This document shows positions 41,438 through 53,553 of a stretch of DNA of 64,000 bases, in pieces. The stretch spans positions 3,601,436 to 3,665,435 of the forward strand of contig OZ005662.1 of assembly GCA_963930645.1 (NCBI GenBank). The letters run 5' to 3'. This DNA is from Salticus scenicus. Taxonomy: Eukaryota; Arthropoda; Arachnida; Araneae; Salticidae. The position numbers and the translations under genes were made by a program. The notes beneath the pieces were generated by a model. It was not told where the DNA came from. It made no database searches and saw only the letters and a list, made by a program, of their open reading frames with translations. The stretch's first letter is position 1. Each line of letters starts with the position of its first letter.

Positions 41438-43489
41438 TTTATGCTAGCAATAAAAATTTAGTGATTTAAAAAAAAAAAAAAAAAAAAAACACCTGAAACT
41501 GTATCATCCTGAAACTGGCATAATAAAATAATTACACTTATTACCATGTTTTTATTAACCTCTATTCTCGTTTGTTTGTTCAGTTTGTTCAGTACAAATC
41601 TTGCAGTCGAATTTTAACTAACTTCCCTACTAGCTAGACATTTGGAACTTTCACAGTAGCTCAGAACCCGGTGACAACACAATACTTCGAAGTCCGATTT
41701 TCGAATAGTTTTCTTTTAATAAATTAAAATATGAAAATAATAAGCTTCTAATAGCAATAAAAATAGCTATTAAAATATTAGCTATAATTTAATTGTTGCC
41801 AAAATAAAATTACGAGTTCATTTTCTTTCGACATAAAAATAAATACACTTAATTAAACATGAACCTTAAAAAATTAAACTTTCTTTTTTTGGTCATTATT
41901 ATTATGAGTTCACTGAACTGAGTCCCCGTGCTTAAATATTGCTTATATATTATTTTTTATCCTCGCGTATTTTATTAATGAATCATCAGAAAATTTAAAA
42001 ACATGGTATATAAAAAGTTTTTTTTTTTTTTTTTTTTTTATCTTGTAATTATTTTTATGTATATATTTCTCTGTAGTACCTCAGGGCAAATTAAAAATTT
42101 TTTGAGGGCATACTATAGTGATCCCTGACACACACATTGAAAACCACTTTTTTTATATATATTTCTGTGTATACAACTACTTACTGTAATTTTCTATCAT
42201 TTTTTGTATATTTCTATTAAAATTTCAATAAAAACTATTTTAATTATTTGCTATGTGTTATAACTGTGTGTTTTATTATTTTAACTCACTGAGCGTCTCT
42301 TAAAAGGACAAAACTTTAATGTTGTTTTCACTGCCGGGTTTTTAAAATGTCCCAAAACAATAGTTATTTCAGTTTCAAATTTAAAAAGTGACTATGGATG
42401 TCAAGATAAACCTCATGACTATTATATGTGACTTTTATACTTTAAGAACAAGCTAAAAATATATAATTATGTATTTTTAAATTGTTAGTGTATTAAGGGA
42501 AAAACTACTGGTTAGTTTACAGAAAAATACGTATCAGCCACTCAGAGGGGTAATAATCTGTTTATTGTCCATTTATTGACTATTAAATAATAATAGCAAA
42601 GTATTGTTTATTTTACACAACTATAAAATTAGTTGTACTTTTAATAGATTCATTTAACAATAATTCAAAATGTCTAATACCCCTCCCTCTTTTTTTATGA
42701 AATACAATAAAGATATGCCTTATCTTCAAATCTTATTGAAATACTAGAATGAAAATTTATTTTGAAATAAAACTTGTATGCTTTTTTTTTTTTTTTAAGT
42801 TTATGCAGTTTTAATAAAAAAAAAAAATTTCAAAAATTTAATATTTGGTATTTCATGCATGTTTCATAGTGAAGGTGGTGAGTGGGGGAAACAGTCATAG
42901 TTGTAGTTTTTAATTTGATTCATTTATTTTAACTTGAAATTCTTTATTAATCAATTAACTTATTATGGTAATATGATCCATTTTAAAAAAAAATGTTAAG
43001 CATTCATTTGTTACAAGATTGAAACTGTTTGAATAAAAGTTAGGTATATTGCCTAATGAATTTTTATAAAAATCAAAATGTTTTTCTCTTTTTTTAAACT
43101 ATTGATTAATTAAAAAATTTGAACTTTTGTCAGTCTATATTATTATTATTACTTGATATTAACATTATCCCCCCTCCCTTAATATGTTATTAAAAAAGGT
43201 AACAATTACCTACCTGGAAAATATCAACTTGAAATTATAATTGTCTTATTTTACAAATCCTATCAGTTTATTTTTAAACGTATTTGTCAATTTCAAATGC
43301 ATATTAAATAAATTTATTTTAAAAAAAGAAAAAACTACTTTATTGTGTGTGACCATCACAAAACATTCTTCTTTATTATCCTGTACAAATTCACACAGTA
43401 TAAATTGTTTATTAAAATTATTTACTATGAAAAATGCAGATAATTTTCATCTAAGAAAATGTTGATATATATTTTTTTCTTTTTCTAAA
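41438..43489. other. LDHD downstream flank, no gene seen
   Basis: AT-rich DNA has A24, T22 and A20-class runs. Candidate polyadenylation signals for LDHD include CAATAAAA near 41447 and 42225. No further coding similarity was recognised. Confidence 0.5.
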
Positions 43490-43895
43490 AAAAAAATCAA
43501 TAACTTTGTTTTAAATTGTCACAGATCTATGGTTCAATTGTTCATTTAAAAAGTATTGAACAGTTGTCTAGAAAAATACTCATAATGAAAATTTACACCA
43601 GGGGGGGACACAGTGCTCCTACATGTAAAAAAAAAAAAAAAAAAAAAAATCCCAGTTGACTATTACTCTTATAATTCCTTTTAATTGCACTGTTTATTAA
43701 AAATAATTCCCATTGTACACATTTATATGAAATTTTGACCTATACTGCTACATTGAAATTATGAATAAATGGGATGGCAACACCTCCTGTTGGATGATTT
43801 TATATAAAAATTGATAGACGCATGTTTATATCAAGGTGCAACTACATATAAATTTATATAAAATTCTGTGCATTAGTTATCGAGCTAGACCTACC
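43490..43895 (-). repeat. dispersed ACTTTCTTCT-family fragment
   Basis: The blocks AATAACTTTGTTTTAAATTGTCACAGATC, a G7 tract near 43602 and AAATTTATATAAAATTCTGTGCA match the family at 49420-49860 in the same order. Confidence 0.55.
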
Positions 43896-44052
43896 CTAGT
43901 GCTGACTCTAGAATAGAAGGGCTGCCACGGGGAATTTAATAAAAAGGGTTACCTATTTTCAAAAAGGGCGTTATTTGCATAATTTGCTGTCTTCTGTGTT
44001 GTGATTTTTTTGTATGATGTAACAAAAGTAAATTACTAATTTTCCGTGTATA

Positions 44053-44748
44053 TACGAGGGGTGATCCAAAAAAAAGTTTACAAGGCAAATGAAAAAGTAT
44101 TTATTAACAATAGAAACAAGATACAAATGGGAATCAAGAGACACATCTGGCCTTCATTTTTCCACATAGTCGCCAAACCTGTTTAGGCATTTGTCAGAAC
44201 GTTCGACCAACTTGTTTATCCCGTCTTGGTAGTAATCAGGGCCCTGCTCATTGAGCCATTTCTCGGCAGCTGTTTTCACTGCATCATCTGAGGTGAACCG
44301 TGTTCCGGATAAGTTTCGCTTCAACGCCGGAAAAAGGAAATAGTCACTTGGAGCCAAATCGGGGCTGTATGGGGGTGATTCCAGACCTCCCACTTAAAAC
44401 TTTGCAGCAATTCCTGAGTCTGGCGAGCTGTATGGGGCCTGGCATTGTCATGCAGAAGCTCATTGCTTTGTCCCTGTATACCTCAACGATTTGTCTGTGA
44501 ATTTCGGATGCAGCCACATTCTTGGCCCATAAGAATCGAATTACGGCTCGCACCTCTATGCGAGACCACTTTTCGAGACGTCGTGCCATTACTGTCGCTC
44601 TTAAGTGTCTGCGTACTGACGCTACTTACTCATAGAACTGCTGTAGGACAACTAGCGCGTCAACCACGCTGGGTGGAAATATTCGCTCCACAATTATTAC
44701 GTTTCAAGTGCTTCTGCTTGTAAACTTTTTTTTGGATCAACCCTCGTA
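44053..44748 (-). mobile_element. internally deleted mariner element
   Basis: The terminal inverted repeat TACGAGGG(G/T)TGATCCAAAA continues through AAAGTTTACAAG, with TA duplications at 44051-44052 and 44749-44750. At ~700 bp it is just over half the usual 1.3 kb. Confidence 0.92.
44154..44589 (-). pseudogene. mariner transposase with internal deletion
   Basis: The N-terminus MARRLEKWSRIEVRAVIRFL (44500-44589) is the DNA-binding helix-turn-helix start of mariner transposases. About 40 codons in, the sequence jumps to the catalytic region: HDNARPH (second Asp), then after a one-base shift SPPYSPDLAPSDYFLF (third Asp) and the terminal GDYVEK. The deletion removed the first catalytic Asp and the linker. 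The C-terminal frame ends just before 44154. It is inactive but diagnostic of the mariner family. Confidence 0.9.
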
Positions 44749-45350
44749 TATAGGCTATATCTGTACTGATAAGTATAAAGGATTTAAGTCCATATTCTTG
44801 ATTTTTCAGGAGACGAAAAATAAAGTTAAACTAAAAACTAATCAGAAGAATCGATTAGGAAAAAGGGATTATGTTGGTTTATACACTTTATATCATTCAG
44901 TGATTGTCAATCTTCATTTAATAACGGGAAAAAATTGAATTAAATATTTTATACCATACATGAGTGGTAAATTTCTGACTTGAACCTTTTTTACCAATGG
45001 ATTTTCTCAAAGAGTAAATGACATAAACTTAAATCCTTTATACCAATCGATAGAGAATTTTTTTCTGAGTCTGACTATGTACTTAACTCAAAATCAACAT
45101 TTTTGGACTTAAATCCTTTAAACCTATCAGTACAGATATATGCATTTGTTCTTCCAGGAATGCTGTAGAACTATTCCTAGAAGGTTGAAAAGTCAGGAAG
45201 AAAAGTATCTAAAGGCCTTTGAACATTTGAAATGTTAGAAAAGGCTACTTGATACCAAAATTTTTTTTTAATGGGCCACCGGGTGCTAAAATGGGTTTAA
45301 AAAAAGCTACAGGGGGGTGCACCGTGCCAAATTAGCCTAGAGTCAGCACT

Positions 45351-46275
45351 CCCAAAATTTTTTCCACACGTACACAAACAGCCATTTTCTAAAAATTGTC
45401 AAATTATGTTCTGAATCTCTTAAAATGTATTATCAATAACCAGAAGCTGAAAATTTTTGCAAAACCAGTACTCTATTCTGTTGAATACTAGCAGGCTTTG
45501 CCCACTGCACTGGTCATTTTTTTAAGTGGAATTATTAAAATATTTAAATAAGTATATTTCTATTGGTGACTATTTTCAGCAAATCAAAACCGTGGCCAAG
45601 TACTGTGATGTACACCTGTTAATGAAATGTAAATTTCATTTAATTATTGAGTTTCATCATGCTGATTAGAAACATGGTTAGTTTAAAATAAACTAAATAT
45701 GCATTCACATTTGTTAATGGATGATAAAATCAAGAAAAATAAAACATAAGATCATTTGATTAATTGAAATTAATATTTAATTAATTAAAAAAAAAAAAAA
45801 AAAAAAATCAAAAATTTTAAAGCTATTGTGACATCAGTTTTATAAGGAATTTTTAATGATACAAGTTTAACTTTTTAATTTTTGTTTATTATTCTTATAT
45901 AATAATAATAAATATATTTTTATGTTAAAAAAATATAAAATGTTGTTCTCATTTTATTTTTATTGGCATTAGCTTTAAATGACAATTCAAAGAAAAATGT
46001 CAGGAAAAGACGCAAAAAATCATACAAAACATATACAATATTAGGGTGGTCCTTAAAAATTAACATTTAAATTTTTGTATGGGGCACCCACTTATTTTGT
46101 TCTATGTATAAAATAATGACTTCCACGAAAATTTTAAAACAAGTTTTAAGGGTGGCTACCGAGGTTTAAAAAAATTAAAAATTGACAAATTTGACATATT
46201 CTGTAATTTCATTATAAATTATTATATTTTAATTACATTAAAAATCGAGACAATATACTTTAAAATATTAAAATA
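45351..46275. other. no gene or clear element seen
   Basis: AT-rich DNA with an A24 run near 45787 and (ATA)n; nothing was recognised. Confidence 0.45.
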
Positions 46276-46282
46276 CACGTAA

Positions 46283-46345
46283 AATAAATTAAAACATTTC
46301 AAGCCTTATTTTAGGCTCCTCATCAGTAAAACACATCAAAAATAA
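46283..46345 (-). ncRNA. hammerhead-like core (46.3 kb Penelope remnant)
   Basis: The minus strand reads CTGATGA, G, GAGCCT-loop-AGGCTT stem, GAAA, then UGUU. The triplet GUU fits NUH. Stem I pairing is poor, and UG in stem III looks like decay from the CG of the 62.9-kb copy. Probably degenerate. Confidence 0.5.
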
Positions 46346-46377
46346 AAGTAAACACTGAGAAGAACAACGAATTTCCT

Positions 46378-46690
46378 TTACGAAAGTACAGCATATTCAG
46401 CAAGGACTGCCCATGCCTCATTAAGCCGTGAAAAATGCTGTTTTGGAAAGTTCTTCAGAGATAATTTGTACAGTTAGATATGATTATTTTAGTATTGTTA
46501 AAATCAAGTAGATGGTCGGTTTCTATGGCATGCTGCACTATTTTTGAATGAATATTGCGGTTTTTGAAATTTCTTTTATGTTCGAGAATTCAAGTATGAA
46601 GGGAACGGCCAGTTTCACCAATATAGAGCTGCAACATTTACAAGGGATATTATAAATAACTCCTGTACGGAAAAAGGGGGTGGGGGGATA
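46378..46690 (-). pseudogene. Penelope-like GIY-YIG endonuclease relic
   Basis: The frame reads GVIYNIPCK, then after a small frame change LYIGETGRSLHT, a stop, ILEHKRNFKNRNIHSKIVQH and AIETDHLLDF. This is the GIY-YIG nuclease signature of Penelope-like elements, close to the 62969-63594 relic but of a different family. At least one stop and one or two shifts make it non-coding. Confidence 0.78.
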
Positions 46691-47429
46691 ACAGGTTTAA
46701 AATTAGAAAGGAAATTACGAATCAGAAATTGAAGTTTATAGGATGCAGATATATTAACAGCAGTGGCGCCTACTATGTGGAGCCCCCCAGAAATTTTGAA
46801 TACTGATTCCCTATTAAACAAGAAATTCTTTCCTCTATTATTTAGTTTTTTACCAAAATCATAGCTATAAAGTAAGGTTGTTGCAATTGAAAATTGACGT
46901 AAATCGACAAAGAAAAACTAGTATGTTGTGGCCACCACAAGACTTTCTTCTATATTTTCCTATACAAATTCACTCAACAACAATAGTTCAACCATTCATT
47001 TTAAAAGTATTGACGAGACCTTTCGAAAGATACCCATCTAGAAAATTTACCCCCCCCCCCCCCGATGCCCCCACATGCACAAAATTGTTTTACTAATTAA
47101 CTACTACAATTATCAATAATTCATATTAATTTTACAATCACAGGTTAAGAATAACTTTCATTATGTACATTTATACGGAATTTTGTCCTATACTGCCATG
47201 TTAAAAATTTAGAAAAAATACGATCACAGCGCCACCTGTTGAGCGATTGATCCCCAAATCTAATCAGCGCCAGTTTATGTCAGGGGCCAACTAAATACCA
47301 AGTTTGGTTAAATTTCGATTAAGAAAAAAAAATTACGATTTTTTTTTCTAAGTTTTTTTTTTTTGTTAAAAGTAAAAAAAATCAATAACTTTGTTTTAAA
47401 TTATCACAGATTTATAGTTCAACCATTTG

Positions 47430-49213
47430 TTACTTTCTTCTATGTGTAATATAGAGAAAGTATTGGATTCGCGAAAATTTTCGAAGTCCACTTTTTGATG
47501 GATTTACATGTTTTGGGATATGGAGAACACGAATTAATACTTTTTAGAAAATGTCTGTCTGTCTGTCTGTCTGTATCATTTTTTTGTAGACGCTGTATCT
47601 CACGAACCAATGAATGAAATTTAACCAAACTTGGTATTTAGTTGCACCCTGACATAAACTGGTGCTGATTAGATTTTGGGATCACTCGCTCAATAGGTGG
47701 CGTTGTGATCGCATTTTATGCAAATTTTTAACATGGCAGCATAGGACAAAATTCCGTATAAATGGGCATAAAGAGAGTTATTTTACACTTGTGATTGTAA
47801 AATTAATATGAATTATTGATAATAGTAGTAGTTAGCTAGGAAAAAAATTTTGTGCATGGGGGGGCATCGGTTCCCCCCCTGGGGGGGAAAATCCCCCCCG
47901 GGAAAGTAAATTTTCAAGATGGGTATCTTTCGAAAGGTCTCGTTGATAATAGTAATAGTTAACTTGGAAAAAAAATTTGTGCATGTGGGGGCATCGGTTG
48001 CCCCCCCCCACCGGGGGGGGAAGTTCCCACCCGGGGGGGCAAAATTTCAAGATGGGTATCTTTCGAAAGATCTCGTCAATACCTTTAAAACGAATGGTTG
48101 AATGATGAATCTGTGATAATTTAAACCAAAGTTATCGATTTTTTTTACTTTTAACAAAAAAAAACAGAAAAATATCGCAATTTTTTTTTTTTTTTTTTTA
48201 ACGAAATTTAACCAAACTTGGTATTTAGTTGGTCCCCGACATAAACTGGTGCTGATTATGTTTGGGGATCAATAGCTCAACAGGTGGCGCTGTGATAGCA
48301 TTTTATCTAAATTTTTAACATGGCAGCATAGGACAAAAATTCGTATAAATGTGCATAATTAGAGTTGTTTTAAACTTGATTGTAAAATTAATATGAATTA
48401 TTGATAATAGTAGTATGTAACTAGGAAAAAAATTTTCTGTATGGGGGGGCATCGCTTCCCCCCCCTAGGGGAAAAATACCCCCCCCAGGGGGGGTAAATT
48501 TTCACATTGGGTATCTTTCGAAAGATCAGGTTGATAATAGTAGTAGTTAACTAGGAAAAAATTTTTGTGCATGTGGGGGCATCGGTTGCCCCCCCACCGG
48601 GGGGGGGAAGTTCCCACCCGGGGGGGGGGGCAAAATTTCAAGATGGGTATCTTTCGAAAGATCTCGTCAATACCTTTAAAACGAATGGTTGAACGATAAA
48701 TCTGTGATAATTTAAACCAAAGTTATCGATTTTTTTTACTTTTAACAAAAAAAAACAGAAAAATATCGCAATTTTTTTTTTTTTTTTTTAACGAAATTTA
48801 ACCAAACTTGGTATTTAGTTGGTTCCCGACATAAACTGGTGCTGATTATGTTTGGGGATCAATAGCTCAACAGGTGGCGCTGTGATAGCATTTTATCTAA
48901 ATTTTTAACATGGCAGCATAGGACAAAAATTCGTATAAATGTGCATAATTAGAGTTGTTTTAAACTTGTGATTGTAAAATTAATATGAATTATTGATAAT
49001 AGTAGTATGTAACTAGGAAAAAAATTTTCTGCATGGGGGGGCATCGCTTCCCCCCCTGGGGGGGAAGTACCCCCCCGGGGGGGGATAAATTTTCAAGATG
49101 GGTATCTTTCGAAAGGTCTCGTCAATACCTTTAAAACGAATGGTTGAACTATAAATCTGTGATAATTTAAAACAAAGTTATCGATTTTTTTCACTTTTAA
49201 CAAAAAAAAAAAA

Positions 49214-49252
<39 letters not shown>

Positions 49253-49392
49253 ATTGTTACTGATTGAATATGTATAGGTAAATATAGAAGAAAGTCTTGT
49301 GGTGGCCACAACATACTAGTTTTAAAGGCATTGACGAGACCTTTCAAAAGATACCCATCTTGAAAATTTACTTCCCTCGAGGTGGGACTTCC
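47430..49392 (+). repeat. ~590-bp tandem array with G/C hairpins
   Basis: The landmark GAAATTTAACCAAACTTGGT occurs at 47616, 48203 and 48793, giving units of 587 and 590 bp. Each unit runs through GTGGCGCTGTGATAGCA-like, AACATGGCAGCATAGGACAAA and TAATAGTAGTA blocks to G7-C7-G7 inverted tracts (for example 47859-47903, 48001-48041, 48440-48498, 48585-48632 and 49035-49086), then ATGGGTATCTTTCGAAAG. The adjoining A15T30 junction at 49201-49248 closes the array. These are tandem copies of the dispersed ACTTTCTTCT family. Non-coding. Confidence 0.82.
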
Positions 49393-49860
49393 CCCCCAGG
49401 GGGGGTGGCGAGGCTCCTACACGTACAAAAATTTTTTCCCAGTTGACTATCTCTATTATAAATAATTCTTGTAAATTTCATAATGATTACTAAAAAATAA
49501 TTCTCTTTATGCACATTTATACAAAATTTTGTCCTATATCACCATGTTAAAAATTTAGAAAAAGTGGGATGACAACGCAACCTGTAAGACAATTTTTACC
49601 AAAAGTTGATAGGCACTAATTTATGTCAAGGTGCAACTACATACCAACTTGTATGAAATTCTGTGCAGTAGTTCCTGAGATACAGTTGCCACAAAATTTT
49701 GTCACACACACACAGACAGACAGACATTTTCTAAAAAGGGTCAAATTGTGTTCTACAGCTCTCAAAACGTGTAAATCCATCAAAAGCCCAAGGTCGAAAA
49801 TTTTTACGAATCCAATACTTTCTTCTATTGAATATAGAAGAAAGTAAAAAGAAAGATAAA
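49393..49860 (-). repeat. nearly complete ACTTTCTTCT-family copy
   Basis: A minus-oriented copy ends at the head ACTTTCTTCTATTGAATATAG. CAGACAGACAGACATTTTCT, CATGTTAAAAATTTAGAAAA and a G/C hairpin near 49389 are in the usual order. Non-coding. Confidence 0.6.
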
Positions 49861-50339
49861 AAGAAAAACAAGAAAGGCTGAAAGTCTCTGTATGGGGTGC
49901 GGGGGGAAGTTCAGATGAAGATGATTCCTTTTGCTGTGCTATGGGAATCCCAATCACTTATGGTTTGTGCATGAGGAGCAAAAGTTTTCAGAAACATCCA
50001 AGTAATATAACTATTTTCAGAAAAGTTACTGCCATATTGTTATTAAATTTTTTATTTTTATTTTATTAATATTTTATACGCTTGATGCTACTCTCTTCCC
50101 TAAGTTTAAGTGAAAAAAAATTTTATAAAGGTTTCTGAGATGTTTAATTCGCCTTTTTAAAAAACTCTTTCATTTATATTTGCATTTTCTTTATTTGGTT
50201 GCTTCTTTTTTCCCTTGGCATTTTTAAATAAAAATGAACTTTTTTGGATGTAAGTCATGAATTTATAAATAATAAAAGGTATATAATATTGCCCCCCCCC
50301 CCTTTTTTTATGAAACTTTTTATTTTAGAAAAATAAAAC

Positions 50340-50740
50340 TTGATAATCTGGTGTGTCACTCACACGACTACCCTGAAATTTAATACTATAAATGCAGATT
50401 GGAGATTAAGGGGTAAGATAGTGAGGCCTGTTATGCAAACCTATATTAAAACAATTCAAATTAGGCTTCGGAACAGCTTTATTCGACAAGTAAATCTGTG
50501 TGAGGGGGGGCTACCGCCCCCCTTAACCCCCTGTTTCACTACTTTACCTACATTTTTATAGAATTCAAATCTGTTATTAAATTTAATAGTTCATTAAAAA
50601 TTATTCAGGCAACTTTCACACCAACATTCCTAAAAACATGATTTTTTGATTCAAGGGACCTTTAAAACGTATAAATATAACAAAAACTCAATTTAGAAAA
50701 TTTGACCCAAAAACAATACTTTCTCTATCTTATGGGTAAG
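50340..50740 (+). repeat. dispersed GTGTCACTCACACGACT repeat
   Basis: The blocks GGTGTGTCACTCACACGAC, ACCCTGAAATTTAATACTATA, GGAGATTAAGGGGTAAGATA and TTAGGCTTCGGAACAG recur, inverted, at 53740-53960 and 62010-62170. The C/G tracts near 50506-50532 form a hairpin. Non-coding. Confidence 0.6.
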
Positions 50741-50898
50741 AAAAATGTATTAATTCGATTTAGTACGAAAAATATTAACGTAGCGATATTACCTTCAGTT
50801 GTCCTATTACCTTAAATAAATAAATAATTAATTAATTAAAGATCATTGAAGAAAATTTTTGAGTATAAGGCTGATTTTTTATACTAACTAGTGAAAAA

Positions 50899-50974
50899 TA
50901 CCAGAGTCGGGTATCGAACCCAGGCTTTCCGCTTTACGTGCGGATGCTCAAACCATTGATTGAGCTACCCTGGC
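50899..50974 (-). tRNA. tRNA-like sequence, left arm (isotype unclear)
   Basis: The acceptor GCCAGGG pairs with CTCTGGT (one G-U and one G-T type pair). The D arm is enlarged, the anticodon stem TCCGC/GCGGA is perfect with loop ACGTAAA, and the T loop is TTCGATA. Position 33 is C, not U, so it is probably a pseudo-tRNA. Confidence 0.65.
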
Positions 50975-51267
50975 TGATTACCTGCTAGGCATTTCTCACA
51001 TAACATTCGTTGGCAAAGTCACCAAGTCTGTACACACAGCTATATCATGTGACATTAATAGTCATGGCATAACTCCAATAGACCACGAAATTTTAATTTT
51101 ATTTAGAAATTTATTCATCAACACTGAAACTTCATTTCAGAAAATTTTGGAGTGGAAGGTTGATTTTTTATACCAACTATGTGAAAAATACCAGAGCCGG
51201 TTATCGAACCCGGGCCTTCCACTTTTAATTAAATATTTAGATTTTTTTTTTTTTTTTTTTAACAGCT

Positions 51268-51302
<35 letters not shown>

Positions 51303-51423
51303 AAATTTTATGGCCTATTGGAGTTTTGCCATGTTCAAATTTGTCACTTGATATAGCTGCTCTAATGCAGACTCGGTGACCTTGCCAACATAAATTATGT
51401 GAGAAGTGCTGAGCTGGTTATCA

Positions 51424-51496
51424 GCCAGGGTAGCTCAGTGGTTAGAGCATCCGCGCGTTAAGCGGAATGCCCCGGGTTCGATTCTGGGCTCTGGTA
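51424..51496 (+). tRNA. tRNA-like sequence, right arm (isotype unclear)
   Basis: It is 73 nt long with acceptor GCCAGGG/CTCTGGT, D arm GCTC/GAGC, anticodon stem TCCGC/GCGGA, loop GCGTTAA and T loop TTCGATT. Canonical U33 is missing and one T-stem pair is broken. Confidence 0.65.
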
Positions 51497-51555
51497 TTTT
51501 TCACATAGTTGGTAAAAAATCAGCCTTCTACTCCATTCTATCAAAATTTAATTAA

Positions 51556-52225
51556 AGATAGTTTATAAAATGTTAACATTTTATGAAAAGTAAGAACAAA
51601 TATTGTTTTTAAAACTTAGATAAAATATAGCACAAATTATTTCGAGATTCTGCCTTTCCCCTCCAATTTTAACTTAACCATAATCACAATACTGGTTTCA
51701 AATTGAAGTGGCCGATGGCCGTATTATCCCAGTGACCTCCCTGCTACTCTTAATTTTGTTTTATAAATTTGATTTACATAATTTTGTAAACTAAATAGCA
51801 AAGATTATGATGGCATTTTCAGGACCAGTTTTGGGGCCCTTTGCTACTCAGGGCCCCTGGCACGTGCCCCTGTGTTAATCAGGCCGTTGTTTGTGTGTGC
51901 ATATGTTCTTTTCCTTGGGTAAGCGTGCGTACATTATTATACCATATTTGATGAACTTGTATTAGAAATGTGATCCCTCCCCCCCTCAAAAAATAATCCT
52001 GGCTACGGCCTTGGTTCGAGCCCCCCCCCCCAGAAATTTTTCAAAGTCGGCGCTGCTGATTAACAGTGCGTAAATCTGTAGCTATATATTCAGAAATTTT
52101 TCACAACCATATATATATTCCAATGAGTGTACAATAAAGTCATGTGGTGCCCACATCAGTTTTTTTTATAGAAATTTTACAAAAATTAGAAAGAAACTGC
52201 TATTCTTTTTGTTATTAATTTAGTT
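51556..52225. other. no gene seen; repeat scraps
   Basis: A less AT-rich patch (51820-51890) has a GGGGCCCTTTGCTACTCAGG-like stretch, and C/G tracts lie near 51977 and 52021. No family was recognised. Confidence 0.4.
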
Positions 52226-53040
52226 TTTTACTTTCCTTTGCCCATATGTATGGTAGAGAAAGTCCTGTTTTGGGGTCAAATTTTCAAAAATTAGTTTTTT
52301 TTATTAAATTTACACATTTTGAGGTTGGTTTGTGTGTGTTTATATGTGTCTGTTATTAGCATATCTCAAGAACAAATAACAGAAGGAAGTTCAAAATCAG
52401 TATTCTTAATCTGTATCATATAGTGATGCTACACTAAACTTTTTGTTGAGTTGAAGCAGCTGGTTCGTGTACAGGGACATCCAAGATAATTCAAATATAT
52501 TTTGTCCATGAGTGAAATTGCAAGTAAATAAGAGTTTAATATCTATAGGCTGCACTAAACCAAATGAAACGAATGTATATTTTTTACATGCATAAAAGCA
52601 TATTTCGTGTTTCATATAGTTTCATAGTACTTTTATATAGTATCATATATATAGTTTCATATATAGTGTGAAAATCATCCACCATTCGTTTACAGAAATA
52701 CACGAAAGAACTAGAATATAGTGGGACAATACTTGGAAATTGACGGGAGTGCATTTCAGGTTGTATTGTGTGGAATAAATATAGGATTTTATTTAAGTGC
52801 ACAGAGCGGTGTGTGCATAATTTTTAGAAGATATACAGTGCTGCAAACAGCTAGGCGAAAACATTATTTTTAGTGAATGTGATTGGTGGAAGGGCCTTAC
52901 TATGTTTTGCCATGTCTAAGAAAACTGCTCAGGAATTGAAATTAATTCCTCATACTCATACAGTAAATAAAGTTTTCTTTTTCTTTTTTTTTTTTTTTTT
53001 TTTTTTTTTGTATATTTACACATTTTGAGGTTCCCTGAAT
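52226..53040 (+). repeat. dispersed repeat shared with 59.8 and 61.2 kb
   Basis: ACTTTCCTTTGCCCATATG, GGGGTCAAATTTTC and ATTTACACATTTTGAGGT are followed by the stretch through GTGATGCTACACTAAACTTTT to TGCACTAAACCAAATGAAACG. These match 61198-61580 in order, and 59750-60070 inverted. A T28 run lies near 52983. Confidence 0.6.
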
Positions 53041-53177
53041 ACTGAAGTCAAAGTTTTAACGTTTGATCTTTGTGTATATCTCTTATCAACGCAATTTAAA
53101 ATTATTTTAGACAGTTCAAATGTTGTATTTTAAAGTTTATAAGGTTATTATTTAAAATGTTTGCTTAAGGGGGCTCT

Positions 53178-53553
53178 GTACTTATTGGCTCCGAAAGGTA
53201 ATTAATACGGGTAATTTTGCCCCATAATAACTCGTATTAACTAATACATATTTTTAAATTCCGTTTTCACATTCAGAAAATTCAAAACTGCTAAACAGGT
53301 TATTGTTTTCTAAATATTGATTTTTTTTTTCTTTTTAAGATTTCATTTCTAAAAAGCTAAAAAATGCAAATTTTCACATTGTAAAAATTCACATTTTACA
53401 ACCTCAAAATAAAATATTAAAAAATAAAAAAAAATCAAATTTTAGATAGCAATAACCTATTTAGCAGATTTGAATTTTCTGATGAGAAAACGGAATTTAA
53501 AAATATGTTTTAGTTAATGAGTTATAACGGGGCAAAATTCTGCATAGAATAAC
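53178..53553. repeat. foldback with ~105-bp arms
   Basis: The left arm contains AATTTTGCCCCATAATAACTCG, TTTTTAAATTCCGTTTTC and AACAGGTTATTG. The right arm at 53450-53553 contains their inverses. The ~140-bp centre is A/T runs. No TSD or coding region was seen. Confidence 0.65.

Larger units (their letters stand above)
43898..45350. mobile_element. TIR element AGTGCTGACTCTAG hosting a mariner
   Basis: The ends are AGTGCTGACTCTAG and its exact inverse. Inside, TATATCTGTACTGATAAG (44755) pairs with an inverse copy at about 45105-45140, and GGATTTAAGT motifs recur. A mariner sits at 44053-44748. No target duplication or transposase of its own is visible. Confidence 0.6.
46276..46870 (-). mobile_element. 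Penelope-like remnant (minus) with nuclease relic
   Basis: On the minus strand the RT-EN connector and GIY-YIG region are followed by a hammerhead-like core (46283-46345). There is no reverse transcriptase and no inverted arm, so this is a 5'-truncated old copy. Confidence 0.75.
50846..51555. repeat. palindromic tRNA-derived element
   Basis: Left arm: tail (GGCTGATTTTTTATACTAAC), tRNA-like (minus) and a ~130-bp body to GGCATAACTCCAATAG. Right arm: the inverse body, tRNA-like (plus) and the same tail. The tRNA 5' ends face the centre. A third, truncated tail plus T-arm copy (about 51140-51224) and a T19/A29 inverted run around AACAGCTGTT (51242-51300) occupy the middle. The layout matches 37598-37901, but the sequence is unrelated. 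Confidence 0.8.

Noticed and set aside
44445..44723. Plus-strand 92-codon frame over the mariner
   Set aside because: Antisense shadow of the mariner transposase N-terminus and TIR.
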